From NCBI GenBank assembly GCA_900546215.1, contig URCD01000023.1, positions 1 through 24,647 on the forward strand: 24,647 nt of DNA, given 5' to 3'. Of this stretch, positions 8,779 through 16,580 are shown piece by piece (the first letter of the stretch is position 1; the number at the start of each line of letters is the position of its first letter). Made by a program: the position numbers and the translations under genes. Origin of the DNA: an uncultured Eubacteriales bacterium (GTDB lineage Bacteria; Bacillota; Clostridia; Lachnospirales; Anaerotignaceae). Under the pieces are notes generated by a model. The model saw only the letters and a list, made by a program, of their open reading frames with translations, searched no databases and was not told the DNA's origin.

Positions 8779-10428
8779 ATGAAAAAAAGGATACATTTTA
8801 TCTTAATTTTTATAATACTGGCTATGCTCCTGTCGGCCTGCTTTATCAGCAGCGGTTATTACCTTCCCCATTTTGAAGGCCAGATTAAGGATGAACGCAG
8901 CTGGAAATTCGCTGACGAAAATTCCCGGCCTGAGAATATAGAGCTTCCCTATTCGTTCAGCTATGAAGGTGACAAACCCTATACCCTAAGCACGGTTATC
9001 GACTATTATCCTGCTGAAACCGAAGCCCCGTATGCCTTTATAGATATGAATCATATGTACTTCAGTGTATTTATAGACAACAAGCAAATTTATAAATACA
9101 CAAAAGAAGATACGCCGTCCTATTCCAAATCGCCCGGAAACGCCTACGCCATGATTCCGCTTCCGCAGGACTGCGGCGGAAGGACGCTTACAGTAAAGCT
9201 TACGCCCACGCTTGAAAGCGGAATTAAATATAGAATTGACAAGGCGGTTTTTGGAGACTACGCAGCTGTAATGCATAGATACTTCTGGTTAGGTGTGGCG
9301 CACAATATTATTGTCATATGCATATTGTTTGTGGGAGTAATGCTGATTGTATTGAGCCGCCTCGTCCCCAGAGAGGGCTCAAAGGGAGATACATTTAATA
9401 TTGGAATGTTCGCGCTTACGGTCGGCCTGTATTCACTTTCGGAAAACAGGTTTAACCTGTACATGATTTCAAATACCTATTTGACTTATCTGGTCAATTT
9501 CATAGGATTTGCCGCTATACCAATACCAATTACAGCATTCTTTAAAAATAAGGTTCACCAGAAATTCACCGGTGCCTATAACTGTGTAACAGCGGCGCTG
9601 TGTTTAAATCTCGCAGTTCAGACAGCACTTCATTTTTTAGGAATAATGGACTTACGTCAGCTTCTTTTTGTCACGCATATATGCTACGGCGTATCTATAA
9701 TACTTATTATAGTCACACTGGCATTAACCCCAAAAAGCTGTAATAGTGATAAAAAAAGCCTGATTATAAGCGTGATACCCGTTGCCGCAGGGCTGGCCAT
9801 AGACGCCGCTATACATTATTCAGGTATGATTGAAAGAGTAAGCAATACCTTCTTCCTACAGCTTGGAGTACTGTTTTTCCTGATTATTCAGGCTGTTCGT
9901 GTGTTAAGCGATATTTTAAACGCATATAAGGAAAATATTAAGTCGGACTTTTACAAATCTCTCGCCTTTAAGGATGGGCTTACAGGGCTGTTTAACAGAA
10001 CTGCCCTGAATAATGAGCTGAACAGGCTGGCGGCGATGAGAATCCCCCCGGAGGACCTTATATTTTTATGTGCTGATATAAATAATCTAAAGCAGGTAAA
10101 CGATAAATACGGTCATGAGGCCGGCGACAGCATAATATGCCAGACCGCAGATTTCCTTAATATTTATCTTGGAAAATTCGGAGGTGTCTACCGTATTGGC
10201 GGTGACGAGTTTACCGCCGTTTTAACAGGTATAAGCGAGTCTGAACTTCAAAGCAGAATTGACAGTATGTATAATAAAATAACAGAGTACAACAGGTCCG
10301 CACCGATACAGCTAGACTTTGCGGTGGGCTTTGAAAGGCTTTCAAAAGCCGATACGATTTCAGATTGTATGAACCGTGCAGATAAAAAAATGTATGTAAA
10401 TAAAAGACTTAAAAAAGAGAACCGATAA
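8779..10428 (+). CDS. Membrane diguanylate cyclase with extracellular sensor and multi-TM region
   Basis: This 549-residue protein has an N-terminal hydrophobic segment (about 5-22, ending LLSAC, so it may be a lipobox or simply an anchor). An extracellular region runs to about residue 170. Some seven hydrophobic helices follow between about 175 and 380, resembling the 7TMR-DISM sensor layout. A C-terminal cytoplasmic GGDEF domain covers about 395-549 (DGLTGLFNR, CADINNLKQVNDKYGHEAGD). The catalytic motif RIGGDEF is intact, predicting synthesis of cyclic-di-GMP from two GTP. The position where an RxxD inhibition site would fall reads GKFG, so product inhibition through that site is unlikely. 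The gene is divergent from the giant PAS/EAL protein and has its own promoter and terminator. The ribosome binding site is GGAG at 8769-8772. The ligand of the outer domain is unknown. Confidence 0.92.
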   Translation: MKKRIHFILIFIILAMLLSACFISSGYYLPHFEGQIKDERSWKFADENSRPENIELPYSFSYEGDKPYTLSTVIDYYPAETEAPYAFIDMNHMYFSVFIDNKQIYKYTKEDTPSYSKSPGNAYAMIPLPQDCGGRTLTVKLTPTLESGIKYRIDKAVFGDYAAVMHRYFWLGVAHNIIVICILFVGVMLIVLSRLVPREGSKGDTFNIGMFALTVGLYSLSENRFNLYMISNTYLTYLVNFIGFAAIPIPITAFFKNKVHQKFTGAYNCVTAALCLNLAVQTALHFLGIMDLRQLLFVTHICYGVSIILIIVTLALTPKSCNSDKKSLIISVIPVAAGLAIDAAIHYSGMIERVSNTFFLQLGVLFFLIIQAVRVLSDILNAYKENIKSDFYKSLAFKDGLTGLFNRTALNNELNRLAAMRIPPEDLIFLCADINNLKQVNDKYGHEAGDSIICQTADFLNIYLGKFGGVYRIGGDEFTAVLTGISESELQSRIDSMYNKITEYNRSAPIQLDFAVGFERLSKADTISDCMNRADKKMYVNKRLKKENR

Positions 10429-10446
10429 TAAAATCGGTTCTTTTTT
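10419..10446 (+). terminator. Rho-independent terminator of the membrane GGDEF gene
   Basis: GAACCGAT (10419-10426) pairs with ATCGGTTC (10433-10440) and is followed directly by six T. The stem overlaps the stop codon of the gene. Confidence 0.85.
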
Positions 10447-10506
10447 AGTAACACAGCTTATCCATCCTGAATATTGTATATAAACATTATGAAGGGATAA
10501 TTATAT

Positions 10507-11808
10507 ATGACTAATGATTTTGAATGTTTTGAACGCAGGAAATCCATGTACGATACAGATATCGCGGCACAGTGCGGCTGCGGCACCGGCTCATGCGGCG
10601 GTCCCAGCTGTCCATGGCCTCCTGTTCCTCCATGCCCGCCTGAGCCAAGCTGTCAATGCTGCTGTCCAGGCCCCAAGGGCGATAAAGGGGATAAGGGAGA
10701 CAAAGGAGACACCGGAGCTACCGGTGCCGCTGGAGCTAAAGGTGACAAAGGAGATCCCGGTATGCCCGGACTTCCCGGACCACAGGGAGAAAAAGGTGAG
10801 AAGGGTGACCAGGGAGACGCCGGTGATAAGGGCGATAAAGGTGATAAAGGCGATACCGGAGACGCCGCTACCATTACTGTCGGCAGAGTATCAACAGGAG
10901 CCCCAGGAACAAATGTACAGATAACCAACACAGGAACACCTGAAAACGCGGTATTTAATTTTGTTATACCCAGAGGTGAACCCGGTGACACAGGAGCACA
11001 GGGCCCCGAAGGTCCGCAGGGACCTGAAGGCCCCACAGGTGCAACAGGTGCTACCGGAGCTACTGGTCCCAAGGGCGACCCCGGTGAAGCAGCAACAATT
11101 ACAATAGGCACTGTTACAACCGGCGCGCCAGGTTCTGACGCTGAAATAACTAACTCCGGAACGGACCAGAATGCTGTATTCGATTTTGTTCTGCCTAGAG
11201 GCGAGGAAGGCCCTCAGGGACCGGAGGGTCCTGAAGGCCCTGAAGGTCCCCAGGGAACAGCCGCCACAATAAACATCGGCACTGTTACAACAGGAGACCC
11301 CGGAACCAACGCCGAAGTTATAAACACAGGAACTGAACAGGACGCTGTGTTGGATTTTGTAATTCCAAGAGGGGAAAGCGGAGCGGCAGGAACACCGGAC
11401 GTATTAGCAACCGTCGACTCAACCAACCAGACTACTACAGCAAATACACCTCTCATTTTTAATGAGAACCCTCTTCTTTTGGGAACATCAATAACGCATA
11501 CAGCAGGTACGGCCGACATTTTAATAAACCAGAACGGCGTATATCAGGCAACTTCCCATACTGTCGTGTCCGTAAGCGCAGGTACGAGTATTCCGGCTAC
11601 ACTTACAATGCACCTTGAAGAAAACAATACTCCTGTCGCAGGAGCTATAGCAAGCCATACCTTTACAGCATCTTCGGAAACAGCTACTCTTTCCTTCTCA
11701 GTACCTTTCCAGGTAACGGCTGCACCTGTAACACTGCATGTTGTTGCAGAAGAAGATGGCTTTACAATAAACAATACGACGCTAACTGTAATAAGGCTTG
11801 GCGATTAA
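10507..11808 (+). CDS. Collagen-like surface or exosporium-type protein with three inserted modules
   Basis: This 433-residue protein has no signal peptide. Residues about 22-55 are rich in Cys and Pro (CGCGTGSCGG, PCPPEPSCQCCCPG) and could form disulfide or metal-linked assemblies. Four Gly-X-Y blocks follow, of about 22, 13, 7 and 3 triplets, dominated by GDK, GPE and GAT, which should form a collagen triple helix. They are separated by three copies of a 36-residue module beginning ATIT/ATIN-G-V-TG and ending FVIPR or FVLPR. The last 130 residues are a beta-rich, Thr/Ala-rich domain (from about DVLATVDSTNQTTT) like the C-terminal trimerising heads of BclA-type exosporium proteins. Such proteins coat spores or cells in Bacillus and Clostridia; location here is inferred. 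The first Met (GAAGGGA ribosome binding site) is used, but Met14 is possible. Long open frames on the other strand are a by-product of the Gly/Pro repeat. Confidence 0.9.
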   Translation: MTNDFECFERRKSMYDTDIAAQCGCGTGSCGGPSCPWPPVPPCPPEPSCQCCCPGPKGDKGDKGDKGDTGATGAAGAKGDKGDPGMPGLPGPQGEKGEKGDQGDAGDKGDKGDKGDTGDAATITVGRVSTGAPGTNVQITNTGTPENAVFNFVIPRGEPGDTGAQGPEGPQGPEGPTGATGATGATGPKGDPGEAATITIGTVTTGAPGSDAEITNSGTDQNAVFDFVLPRGEEGPQGPEGPEGPEGPQGTAATINIGTVTTGDPGTNAEVINTGTEQDAVLDFVIPRGESGAAGTPDVLATVDSTNQTTTANTPLIFNENPLLLGTSITHTAGTADILINQNGVYQATSHTVVSVSAGTSIPATLTMHLEENNTPVAGAIASHTFTASSETATLSFSVPFQVTAAPVTLHVVAEEDGFTINNTTLTVIRLGD

Positions 11809-11817
11809 TAATTACAG

Positions 11818-11838
11818 CAGCGGGATAATATCCCGCTG
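11818..11838 (+). terminator. Perfect palindrome after the collagen-like gene
   Basis: CAGCGGGATA and TATCCCGCTG form a 10-bp stem around one base, starting 10 bases after the stop codon. The following TTAATTTAAAAA is only partly a U-run, so termination may be incomplete. Confidence 0.6.
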
Positions 11839-11856
11839 TTAATTTAAAAATACTAC

Positions 11857-11886
11857 TTGACAAAAAAAGCTGCTGCGTGTAATAAT
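11857..11886 (+). promoter_or_regulatory. Promoter of the T-box leader
   Basis: A perfect TTGACA (11857-11862), an 18-base spacer and AATAAT (11881-11886) preceded by an extended TGn. This is among the strongest promoters in the window. Confidence 0.75.
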
Positions 11887-11901
11887 AGTCACTATACAAT
11901 A

Positions 11902-12169
11902 AACCTTAGAGTAAGAGTAGTAATCATACCTAATCATTTTACAGAGAACCATATAGGCTGAGAGTATGGTAATGACGGACTGATGAATGGACTTACGAGG
12001 GCAAACCGAAAGCTTAGGCCAGTAGGGGCGACGGTAATCCGCACGTTAGCGCGGAGCGCATATGTTAGTATGCAGTTAAGGCGCGTCTGTATATCATGTA
12101 CCGGCGAAATTAGGTGGCACCGCAGGAGTTTTATACCTCTTGTCCTATAACAGGACAAGAGGTTTTTTT
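11902..12169 (+). ncRNA. T-box riboswitch, tryptophan-specific
   Basis: The leader fills the 402-base gap before the TrpB-like gene. Stem I closes with GTAAG (11911-11915) and CTTAC (11992-11996). AGTA (11916-11919) and GAA (11985-11987) form the loop-E-like specifier region, and the specifier codon is TGG (11988-11990), for tryptophan. The distal hairpin pairs ACCATA with TATGGT around a loop containing GGCTGAGA. The T-box core AGGTGGCACCGCAGG lies at 12112-12126 and a terminator follows at once. Uncharged tRNA-Trp should bind the specifier and the T-box bulge, form the antiterminator and switch on the enzyme gene when tryptophan is scarce. Class and specificity follow from well-known T-box rules; only by-eye pairing was done. 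Confidence 0.95.
12136..12169 (+). terminator. T-box regulated terminator
   Basis: CCTCTTGTCCT (12136-12146) pairs perfectly with AGGACAAGAGG (12152-12162), followed by seven T. It should be mutually exclusive with the antiterminator formed around the T-box core. Confidence 0.9.
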
Positions 12170-12210
12170 ATTTTCAGAAACTATATTCAAATACGAAAGG
12201 AGCAACAGCT

Positions 12211-13581
12211 ATGTCAGAAATAACACCCTATAAAATTTATCTTGAAGAAAGTGAAATGCCCAAGCAATGGTACAATGTCCGTGCCGATATGAAAAACAAG
12301 CCGGCCCCGCTTCTTAATCCCGGCACCCTTAAGCCTATGGAATTTGAGGAGCTTCGCCCAGTATTCTGCGACGAGCTTATTAAACAGGAGCTGGACGACA
12401 CTACACCGTATTTTGATATACCAGAAGAAATACTCTCATTTTATAAAATGTACCGCCCTTCTCCCCTTATGAGGGCATATAACCTTGAAAAAGCGCTGAA
12501 TACCCCAGCAAAGATATATTATAAATTTGAGGGCAACAATACTTCCGGCAGTCACAAGCTTAACTCCGCCCTTGCGCAGGCATACTATGCAAAACAGCAG
12601 GGCCTTAAAGGAGTAACCACCGAGACCGGAGCTGGACAGTGGGGAACAGCCCTTTCAATGGCATGCTCATTTTTTGGAATTGACTGCAGGGTTTATATGG
12701 TTAAGGTTTCCTATGAGCAGAAGCCGTTCCGCCGCGAAGTAATGCGCACATACGGTGCATCCGTTACCCCTTCTCCCTCTGAAACGACTAATATAGGAAG
12801 AAAAATCCTTAAGGACCATCCCGGTACAAGCGGCTCCCTTGGCTGTGCAATTTCGGAGGCTGTCGAGGCCGCCACAGGCATGGAAGGCTACCGTTACGTC
12901 CTTGGCTCCGTACTTAATCAGGTTCTTCTCCACCAGTCAGTAATTGGACTTGAGGCAAAGGCTGCCTGCGATAAATACGGCATAAAGCCTGATATTATTA
13001 TAGGCTGTGCCGGCGGAGGCTCTAATCTGGGCGGCCTTATATCTCCGTTTATGGGCGAAAAGCTCCGTGGTGAGGCTGACTACAGGTTTATAGCTGTGGA
13101 GCCGGCTTCATGCCCAAGCCTTACAAGGGGAAAATTCGCCTATGATTTCTGTGATACCGGCATGGTATGCCCCCTCGCGAAAATGTACACCCTTGGAAGC
13201 GGTTTTATACCTTCGCCGAACCATGCCGGAGGCCTCCGCTATCACGGCATGAGCTCTGTTCTTTCCCAGCTTTACCATGACGGTCTGATGGAAGCCCGTT
13301 CTGTTGAGCAAACCTCGGTATTTGACGCAGCCACGAAATTTGCCCGTATAGAGGGTATACTTCCCGCACCTGAAAGCAGCCATGCCATAAGGGCCGCAAT
13401 CGACGAAGCAATTGAATGCAGAAAAACAGGAGAGGAAAAGACCATACTCTTTGGTCTTACCGGAACTGGCTACTTTGATATGACAGCCTATGAAAAATAC
13501 AATAACGGCTGTATGACAGACTATATTCCAACGGACGCAGACCTTGAGGCTGGATTTGCCGGACTTCCTAAAGTAGAATAA
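12211..13581 (+). CDS. trpB: TrpB-like PLP-dependent enzyme (TrpB2-type tryptophan synthase beta)
   Basis: This 456-residue protein matches the TrpB2 branch of tryptophan synthase beta chains, which is longer than classical TrpB (about 400) and often occurs without trpA. It shows the PLP lysine in SGSHKLNSA (about residue 117), the ETGAGQWG substrate loop, a glycine-rich phosphate cup (GCAGGGSNLGG) and GSGFIPSPNHAGGLRYHG. The predicted reaction is L-serine plus indole to L-tryptophan; physiological substrates in this branch are less certain. No other trp genes are nearby. The tryptophan T-box upstream independently links it to tryptophan supply. A strong AAAGGAG site at 12196-12202 fixes the start. 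A terminator follows the stop. Confidence 0.93.
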   Translation: MSEITPYKIYLEESEMPKQWYNVRADMKNKPAPLLNPGTLKPMEFEELRPVFCDELIKQELDDTTPYFDIPEEILSFYKMYRPSPLMRAYNLEKALNTPAKIYYKFEGNNTSGSHKLNSALAQAYYAKQQGLKGVTTETGAGQWGTALSMACSFFGIDCRVYMVKVSYEQKPFRREVMRTYGASVTPSPSETTNIGRKILKDHPGTSGSLGCAISEAVEAATGMEGYRYVLGSVLNQVLLHQSVIGLEAKAACDKYGIKPDIIIGCAGGGSNLGGLISPFMGEKLRGEADYRFIAVEPASCPSLTRGKFAYDFCDTGMVCPLAKMYTLGSGFIPSPNHAGGLRYHGMSSVLSQLYHDGLMEARSVEQTSVFDAATKFARIEGILPAPESSHAIRAAIDEAIECRKTGEEKTILFGLTGTGYFDMTAYEKYNNGCMTDYIPTDADLEAGFAGLPKVE

Positions 13582-13585
13582 AAAT

Positions 13586-13616
13586 AAAAACAGGTGTAAA
13601 AAACACCTGTTTTTTT
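13586..13616. terminator. Bidirectional terminator between trpB-like and TraX-like genes
   Basis: CAGGTGT (13591-13597) pairs with ACACCTG (13603-13609). The stem is flanked by an A-run on the left and a T-run on the right, so it works for both convergent genes. Confidence 0.88.
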
Positions 13617-13620
13617 AAGC

Positions 13621-14367
13621 CTATAGGACGAAATTAGCCAGATAAAACAAAATAAACGTATGGGCCGGATAGAAAAAATAAAAGAAATATTTAAGTCCCG
13701 GCCCCTTCTTGTTATTATATTTAAGCATAAGCGGCAGGGCAATTATCATAAAGCACTGGTTAATAACTCCGTAATAAAGCAGGTCCCCGGAAAACTGTAT
13801 CATACAAAACAGAATATAAACAGCTGTAAGCAGGCTCTTATTTTCCTTTGTAAAATACATAATAACGCCGAGAATGACAAACATGGAGCCATATTCATTA
13901 AGCTCAAGATTTGGTATTATCCCTGTAAGCACGTCTCCGCTGAGGCTGCGTAATAAAGGGATAAACATCGGCAGAACACTATACAGCACCTGAACCAGAA
14001 AAATGCCTGCCAGCATCAGATAACCCATATGCCTGTCCCTTTGAAATGTCTCTATTGTACTGACGATGACTCCTATCAAAAGCATCGGTACAAAAATATT
14101 GTGATTTCCGTAGCCATATGCACTAACAAATCGAGCGTCAACCGTATACATAAAAAAGCTCATAAAAAGGCTCATTATATACAGTCTCAAAAGATACATT
14201 TTACGGTCTCTCGTATAATGGTATCCCCACACCATACAGAATAAAAACAGCGGGTACGCTCCCCTTCCGATAAGCCTGAACCAGTACGGAGTCCCTTCAA
14301 AATAATACCCGATATGGTCTATAACCATAAGGATTAAGGCTGTAACCTTCAGTGAAAAAGTGCTCAT
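13621..14367 (-). CDS. TraX-family multi-pass membrane protein
   Basis: This 248-residue, very hydrophobic protein has about seven to eight helices. The N-terminus (LKVTALILMVIDHIGYYF) and GRGAYPLFLFCMVWGYHYTR are typical of the TraX family, as is the C-terminal FYPAHTFILFYLANF. TraX was named for F-pilin N-acetylation in the F plasmid. Chromosomal Firmicutes members have no assigned function and are related to membrane acyltransferases, so no conjugation role is implied here. It starts 29 bases after the SCIFF maturase stop with a GGGGA ribosome binding site, so it is probably the last gene of that operon. Confidence 0.85.
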   Translation of the reverse strand: MSTFSLKVTALILMVIDHIGYYFEGTPYWFRLIGRGAYPLFLFCMVWGYHYTRDRKMYLLRLYIMSLFMSFFMYTVDARFVSAYGYGNHNIFVPMLLIGVIVSTIETFQRDRHMGYLMLAGIFLVQVLYSVLPMFIPLLRSLSGDVLTGIIPNLELNEYGSMFVILGVIMYFTKENKSLLTAVYILFCMIQFSGDLLYYGVINQCFMIIALPLMLKYNNKKGPGLKYFFYFFYPAHTFILFYLANFVL

Positions 14368-14396
14368 ATCATATCCCCTGTCGAAATTATTTTATG

Positions 14397-15767
14397 TCAG
14401 TCCATTTCGTCCAGCATGAGCTTAGCCTTAATCATAATAGCGCATTCAATCCTCTTGCGCTGGAGCTTACAGCCTATATCGTATGTATTCATTATACTGC
14501 CGCCGTAGTTGTTTGCGTTGGCCATACAGCCGCCGCTGCAGTAGAATTTAGCCCAGCATTTTTTACATTCCGGCTTAGTATAAACGTTGCAGTTGGCAAA
14601 TTCCTCACGGAGTTCAGTATTCTGTATTCCATCAAATACTGTTCCGATTTTAAATTCCTCCTGGCCGACAAACTGGTGGCATGGGTACAGGTCTCCCTCC
14701 GGTGTTACGGCAAGGTATTCAGTTCCGCTGCCGCAGCCCGAAAGCCTTTTCGCAACGCATGGGCCGCCTGTCAGGTCAACCATGAAGTGGAAAAAGTTAA
14801 AATCCTTCTCGCCTGTCTTATGCCTGATATAAAGCTCCTGGGCAAGCTTTTCGTACTCGTTATAAATCGTTTCCAAGTCCTCCTCGCGGATTGCGTAATC
14901 CTCCGTGGCCTCGGCAACCACAGGTTCAACCGATACCTGCTTAAAGCCAAGGTCGTCGGCCACATGCAGGACATCCTTTGAGAAGTCAAGATTATGATGG
15001 GTGAACGTGCCTCTTAGATAGTAGTCCGTCTGGTTTCGGCTCTCTGCAAGCTTCTGAAATTTAGGAACTACCGCGTCATAGCTTCCCTGTCCGCCTGCCC
15101 TTGGACGCATGAGGTCGTTTATTTCTTTTCTTCCGTCCATGCTAAGAACGACGTTATGCATATTTTCATTTATGTATTTCTGCTTCTCATCATCAAGCAG
15201 TATTCCGTTTGTTGTTATAGTAAACCTGAAATTCTTGTTATGCAGCTTTTCCTGCTGGCGGCCGTATTCAACTATATCCTTTACGACCTCGAAATTCATA
15301 AGGGGCTCACCACCGAAGAAGTCTACCTCAAGGTTTCTCCTGTTGCCGCTGTTGGCGATTATAAAATCAATGGCTTTTTTGCCTACCTCAGCGCTCATAA
15401 GCGAGCGTTTGCCATGGTACTCGCCCTCCTCGGCAAAGCAGTAGCGGCACTTCAGATTGCAGTCATGCGCAACATGCAGGCAGAGGGCTTTAATAACAGG
15501 CGCACGGTTTTTAATCTGCTCAAGCACCTGCTCATACTCATCCTCTGTATACAGCATTCCTGCCGTCTTAAGCTCCTCCAGCTCGTCAACAGCCTCTTTT
15601 ATTTGCTCAGCGCTGTATTTACCAGCGAATTTTTCGTATAGCTCACAGGCATCTGTTTCGGGATACAGGTCTGCAATATCATAAACCACATCGTCTACGG
15701 CATGAACCGCGCCGCTTAAAACATCCATAAGAACGTTAATTCCGTTCATGGAAAATTTGTGAAGCAT
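14397..15767 (-). CDS. scfB: SCIFF peptide maturase, radical SAM/SPASM thioether-forming enzyme
   Basis: This 456-residue enzyme should install Cys-to-Thr thioether cross-links in the SCIFF peptide encoded just upstream. The first 90 residues form a winged-helix-like peptide-recognition domain. The radical SAM cluster motif CNLKCRYC (CxxxCxxC) is at about residues 104-111, followed by FFGGEPLMNF and TTNGILL. The C-terminal SPASM region has the expected extra cysteines (GGPC, SGCGSG, YPCHQF, CNVYTKPECKKCWAKFYC, SGGC, DIGC) for two auxiliary [4Fe-4S] clusters. Length and motifs fit the family throughout. The start has an AAAGGGAG site and lies 79 bases after scfA, with a strong hairpin between them. 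Confidence 0.96.
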   Translation of the reverse strand: MLHKFSMNGINVLMDVLSGAVHAVDDVVYDIADLYPETDACELYEKFAGKYSAEQIKEAVDELEELKTAGMLYTEDEYEQVLEQIKNRAPVIKALCLHVAHDCNLKCRYCFAEEGEYHGKRSLMSAEVGKKAIDFIIANSGNRRNLEVDFFGGEPLMNFEVVKDIVEYGRQQEKLHNKNFRFTITTNGILLDDEKQKYINENMHNVVLSMDGRKEINDLMRPRAGGQGSYDAVVPKFQKLAESRNQTDYYLRGTFTHHNLDFSKDVLHVADDLGFKQVSVEPVVAEATEDYAIREEDLETIYNEYEKLAQELYIRHKTGEKDFNFFHFMVDLTGGPCVAKRLSGCGSGTEYLAVTPEGDLYPCHQFVGQEEFKIGTVFDGIQNTELREEFANCNVYTKPECKKCWAKFYCSGGCMANANNYGGSIMNTYDIGCKLQRKRIECAIMIKAKLMLDEMD

Positions 15768-15798
15768 AAGTTTTTCTCCCTTTCCTCTGTACAGTACA

Positions 15799-15823
15799 AG
15801 AGTGCCGACATAGTCGGCACTCT
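15799..15823 (-). promoter_or_regulatory. Intercistronic hairpin between scfA and scfB
   Basis: AGAGTGCCGAC and GTCGGCACTCT form a perfect 11-bp stem with a 3-base loop. Neither strand has a U-run after it, so it is not a classical terminator. It could stabilise the scfA message or cut read-through so that far more peptide than maturase is made. Confidence 0.65.
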
Positions 15824-15846
15824 GCTGTTTCTGATATCAGTTTTAA

Positions 15847-15987
15847 TTATCTGTTTTCGCAGGGCTGGTTAGCTACTGTGCAGCTTGTTTTGCATGCTGA
15901 CTGGCATGATGTCTGACACTCGCCGCAGCCGCCCTTTGCTAAAGATTCTTTAAGCATAGCGTTATTTAAAGTTTTAATGTGTTTCAT
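15847..15987 (-). CDS. scfA: SCIFF ribosomal peptide precursor (six cysteines in forty-five residues)
   Basis: This is a 46-residue ORF. It opens MKHIKTLNNAMLKES and then has six cysteines in KGGCGECQTSC, QSACKTSC and NQPCENR, exactly the SCIFF family pattern. The precursor is modified by the adjacent radical SAM enzyme; its role in the cell is still unclear although it is conserved across Clostridia. The start is fixed by GGAGG at 15996-16000, eight bases upstream. It has its own promoter at 16025-16053. Confidence 0.97.
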   Translation of the reverse strand: MKHIKTLNNAMLKESLAKGGCGECQTSCQSACKTSCTVANQPCENR

Positions 15988-16024
15988 TTATGTAACCTCC
16001 CATAAAATATACATATTTTTTTCA

Positions 16025-16053
16025 ATTGTATCATATTTTTTCTCTTTTGCAAA
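16025..16053 (-). promoter_or_regulatory. Promoter of scfA
   Basis: TTTGCA (16053-16048), a 17-base spacer and TACAAT (16030-16025) preceded by an extended TGA. It lies between the TIGR04086-type gene and scfA, so scfA can be transcribed independently of the genes upstream. Confidence 0.6.
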
Positions 16054-16074
16054 GTCCAAATTTACCGATATTGC

Positions 16075-16503
16075 CTATTTCGTATTTACGCCAAGCACTC
16101 CGCCTATTCCGCCGCCTGCCGCGGCAACCACAAGGCAGGTGAGTGTACCCAGGGAGAGGGGTCCGCCGCCTGCGATAAGGCTTATGGCAAGAAGGATTAC
16201 GCCGTATATAAGTCCGGCGGCAATTCCAATAAGAAGCCCCTTTTTCCCGTATGCCTTAGACCAGATGAAGCCCGCCGCCAGGGCTGAAACAGCGGTGCAA
16301 ACGGTAGAGACTATTCCGATATAGGCATCGCTGACATTGGTATAGGTTAGAATAAGGGCGCATATTACAAAAACTATACATGTAATTCCGAGGCCGATGC
16401 CTATTCCCTTCAAAACAGCAGAAATAAACGGCATGTCGTCCTTTTTATCTTTACGGACACATTTTTCCTTTTTTACCGGTTTCTTTTTCTCAGACTTAAA
16501 CAA
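16075..16503 (-). CDS. TIGR04086-family small membrane protein (SCIFF neighbourhood)
   Basis: This 142-residue protein has a lysine-rich cytoplasmic head (EKKKPVKKEK) and four predicted membrane helices (about 28-52, 58-80, 87-110, 113-138) with Gly/Ala-rich packing, ending AAAGGGIGGVLGV. The pattern matches a Firmicutes family (TIGR04086) that from memory commonly lies beside SCIFF genes; its function is unknown. The start is TTG, chosen because GGGAGG (16512-16517) is eight bases upstream and the ATG that overlaps this site is in another frame. Confidence 0.8.
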   Translation of the reverse strand: MFKSEKKKPVKKEKCVRKDKKDDMPFISAVLKGIGIGLGITCIVFVICALILTYTNVSDAYIGIVSTVCTAVSALAAGFIWSKAYGKKGLLIGIAAGLIYGVILLAISLIAGGGPLSLGTLTCLVVAAAGGGIGGVLGVNTK

Positions 16504-16580
16504 AATAACATCCTCCCGCTATATAATGTATTAAAACCCGCTCTAAGCCGTCAGTTACTAATACAAGTATATTAAGGATA

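Noticed and set aside
10653..11519. Long minus-strand open frames rich in Pro, Ser and Ala opposite the collagen-like gene
   Set aside because: They are mirror frames of the Gly-X-Y repeats, with no ribosome binding site and only repeat-derived composition.
11997..12030. GGGCAAACCGAAAG... string resembling a GEMM cyclic-di-GMP riboswitch near c-di-GMP genes
   Set aside because: It lies inside a leader with a clear T-box core, TGG specifier and regulated terminator. The remaining GEMM conserved elements are not present.
13621..14367. TraX as evidence of a conjugative plasmid
   Set aside because: Chromosomal TraX-family proteins are common in Firmicutes and no other transfer genes are present.
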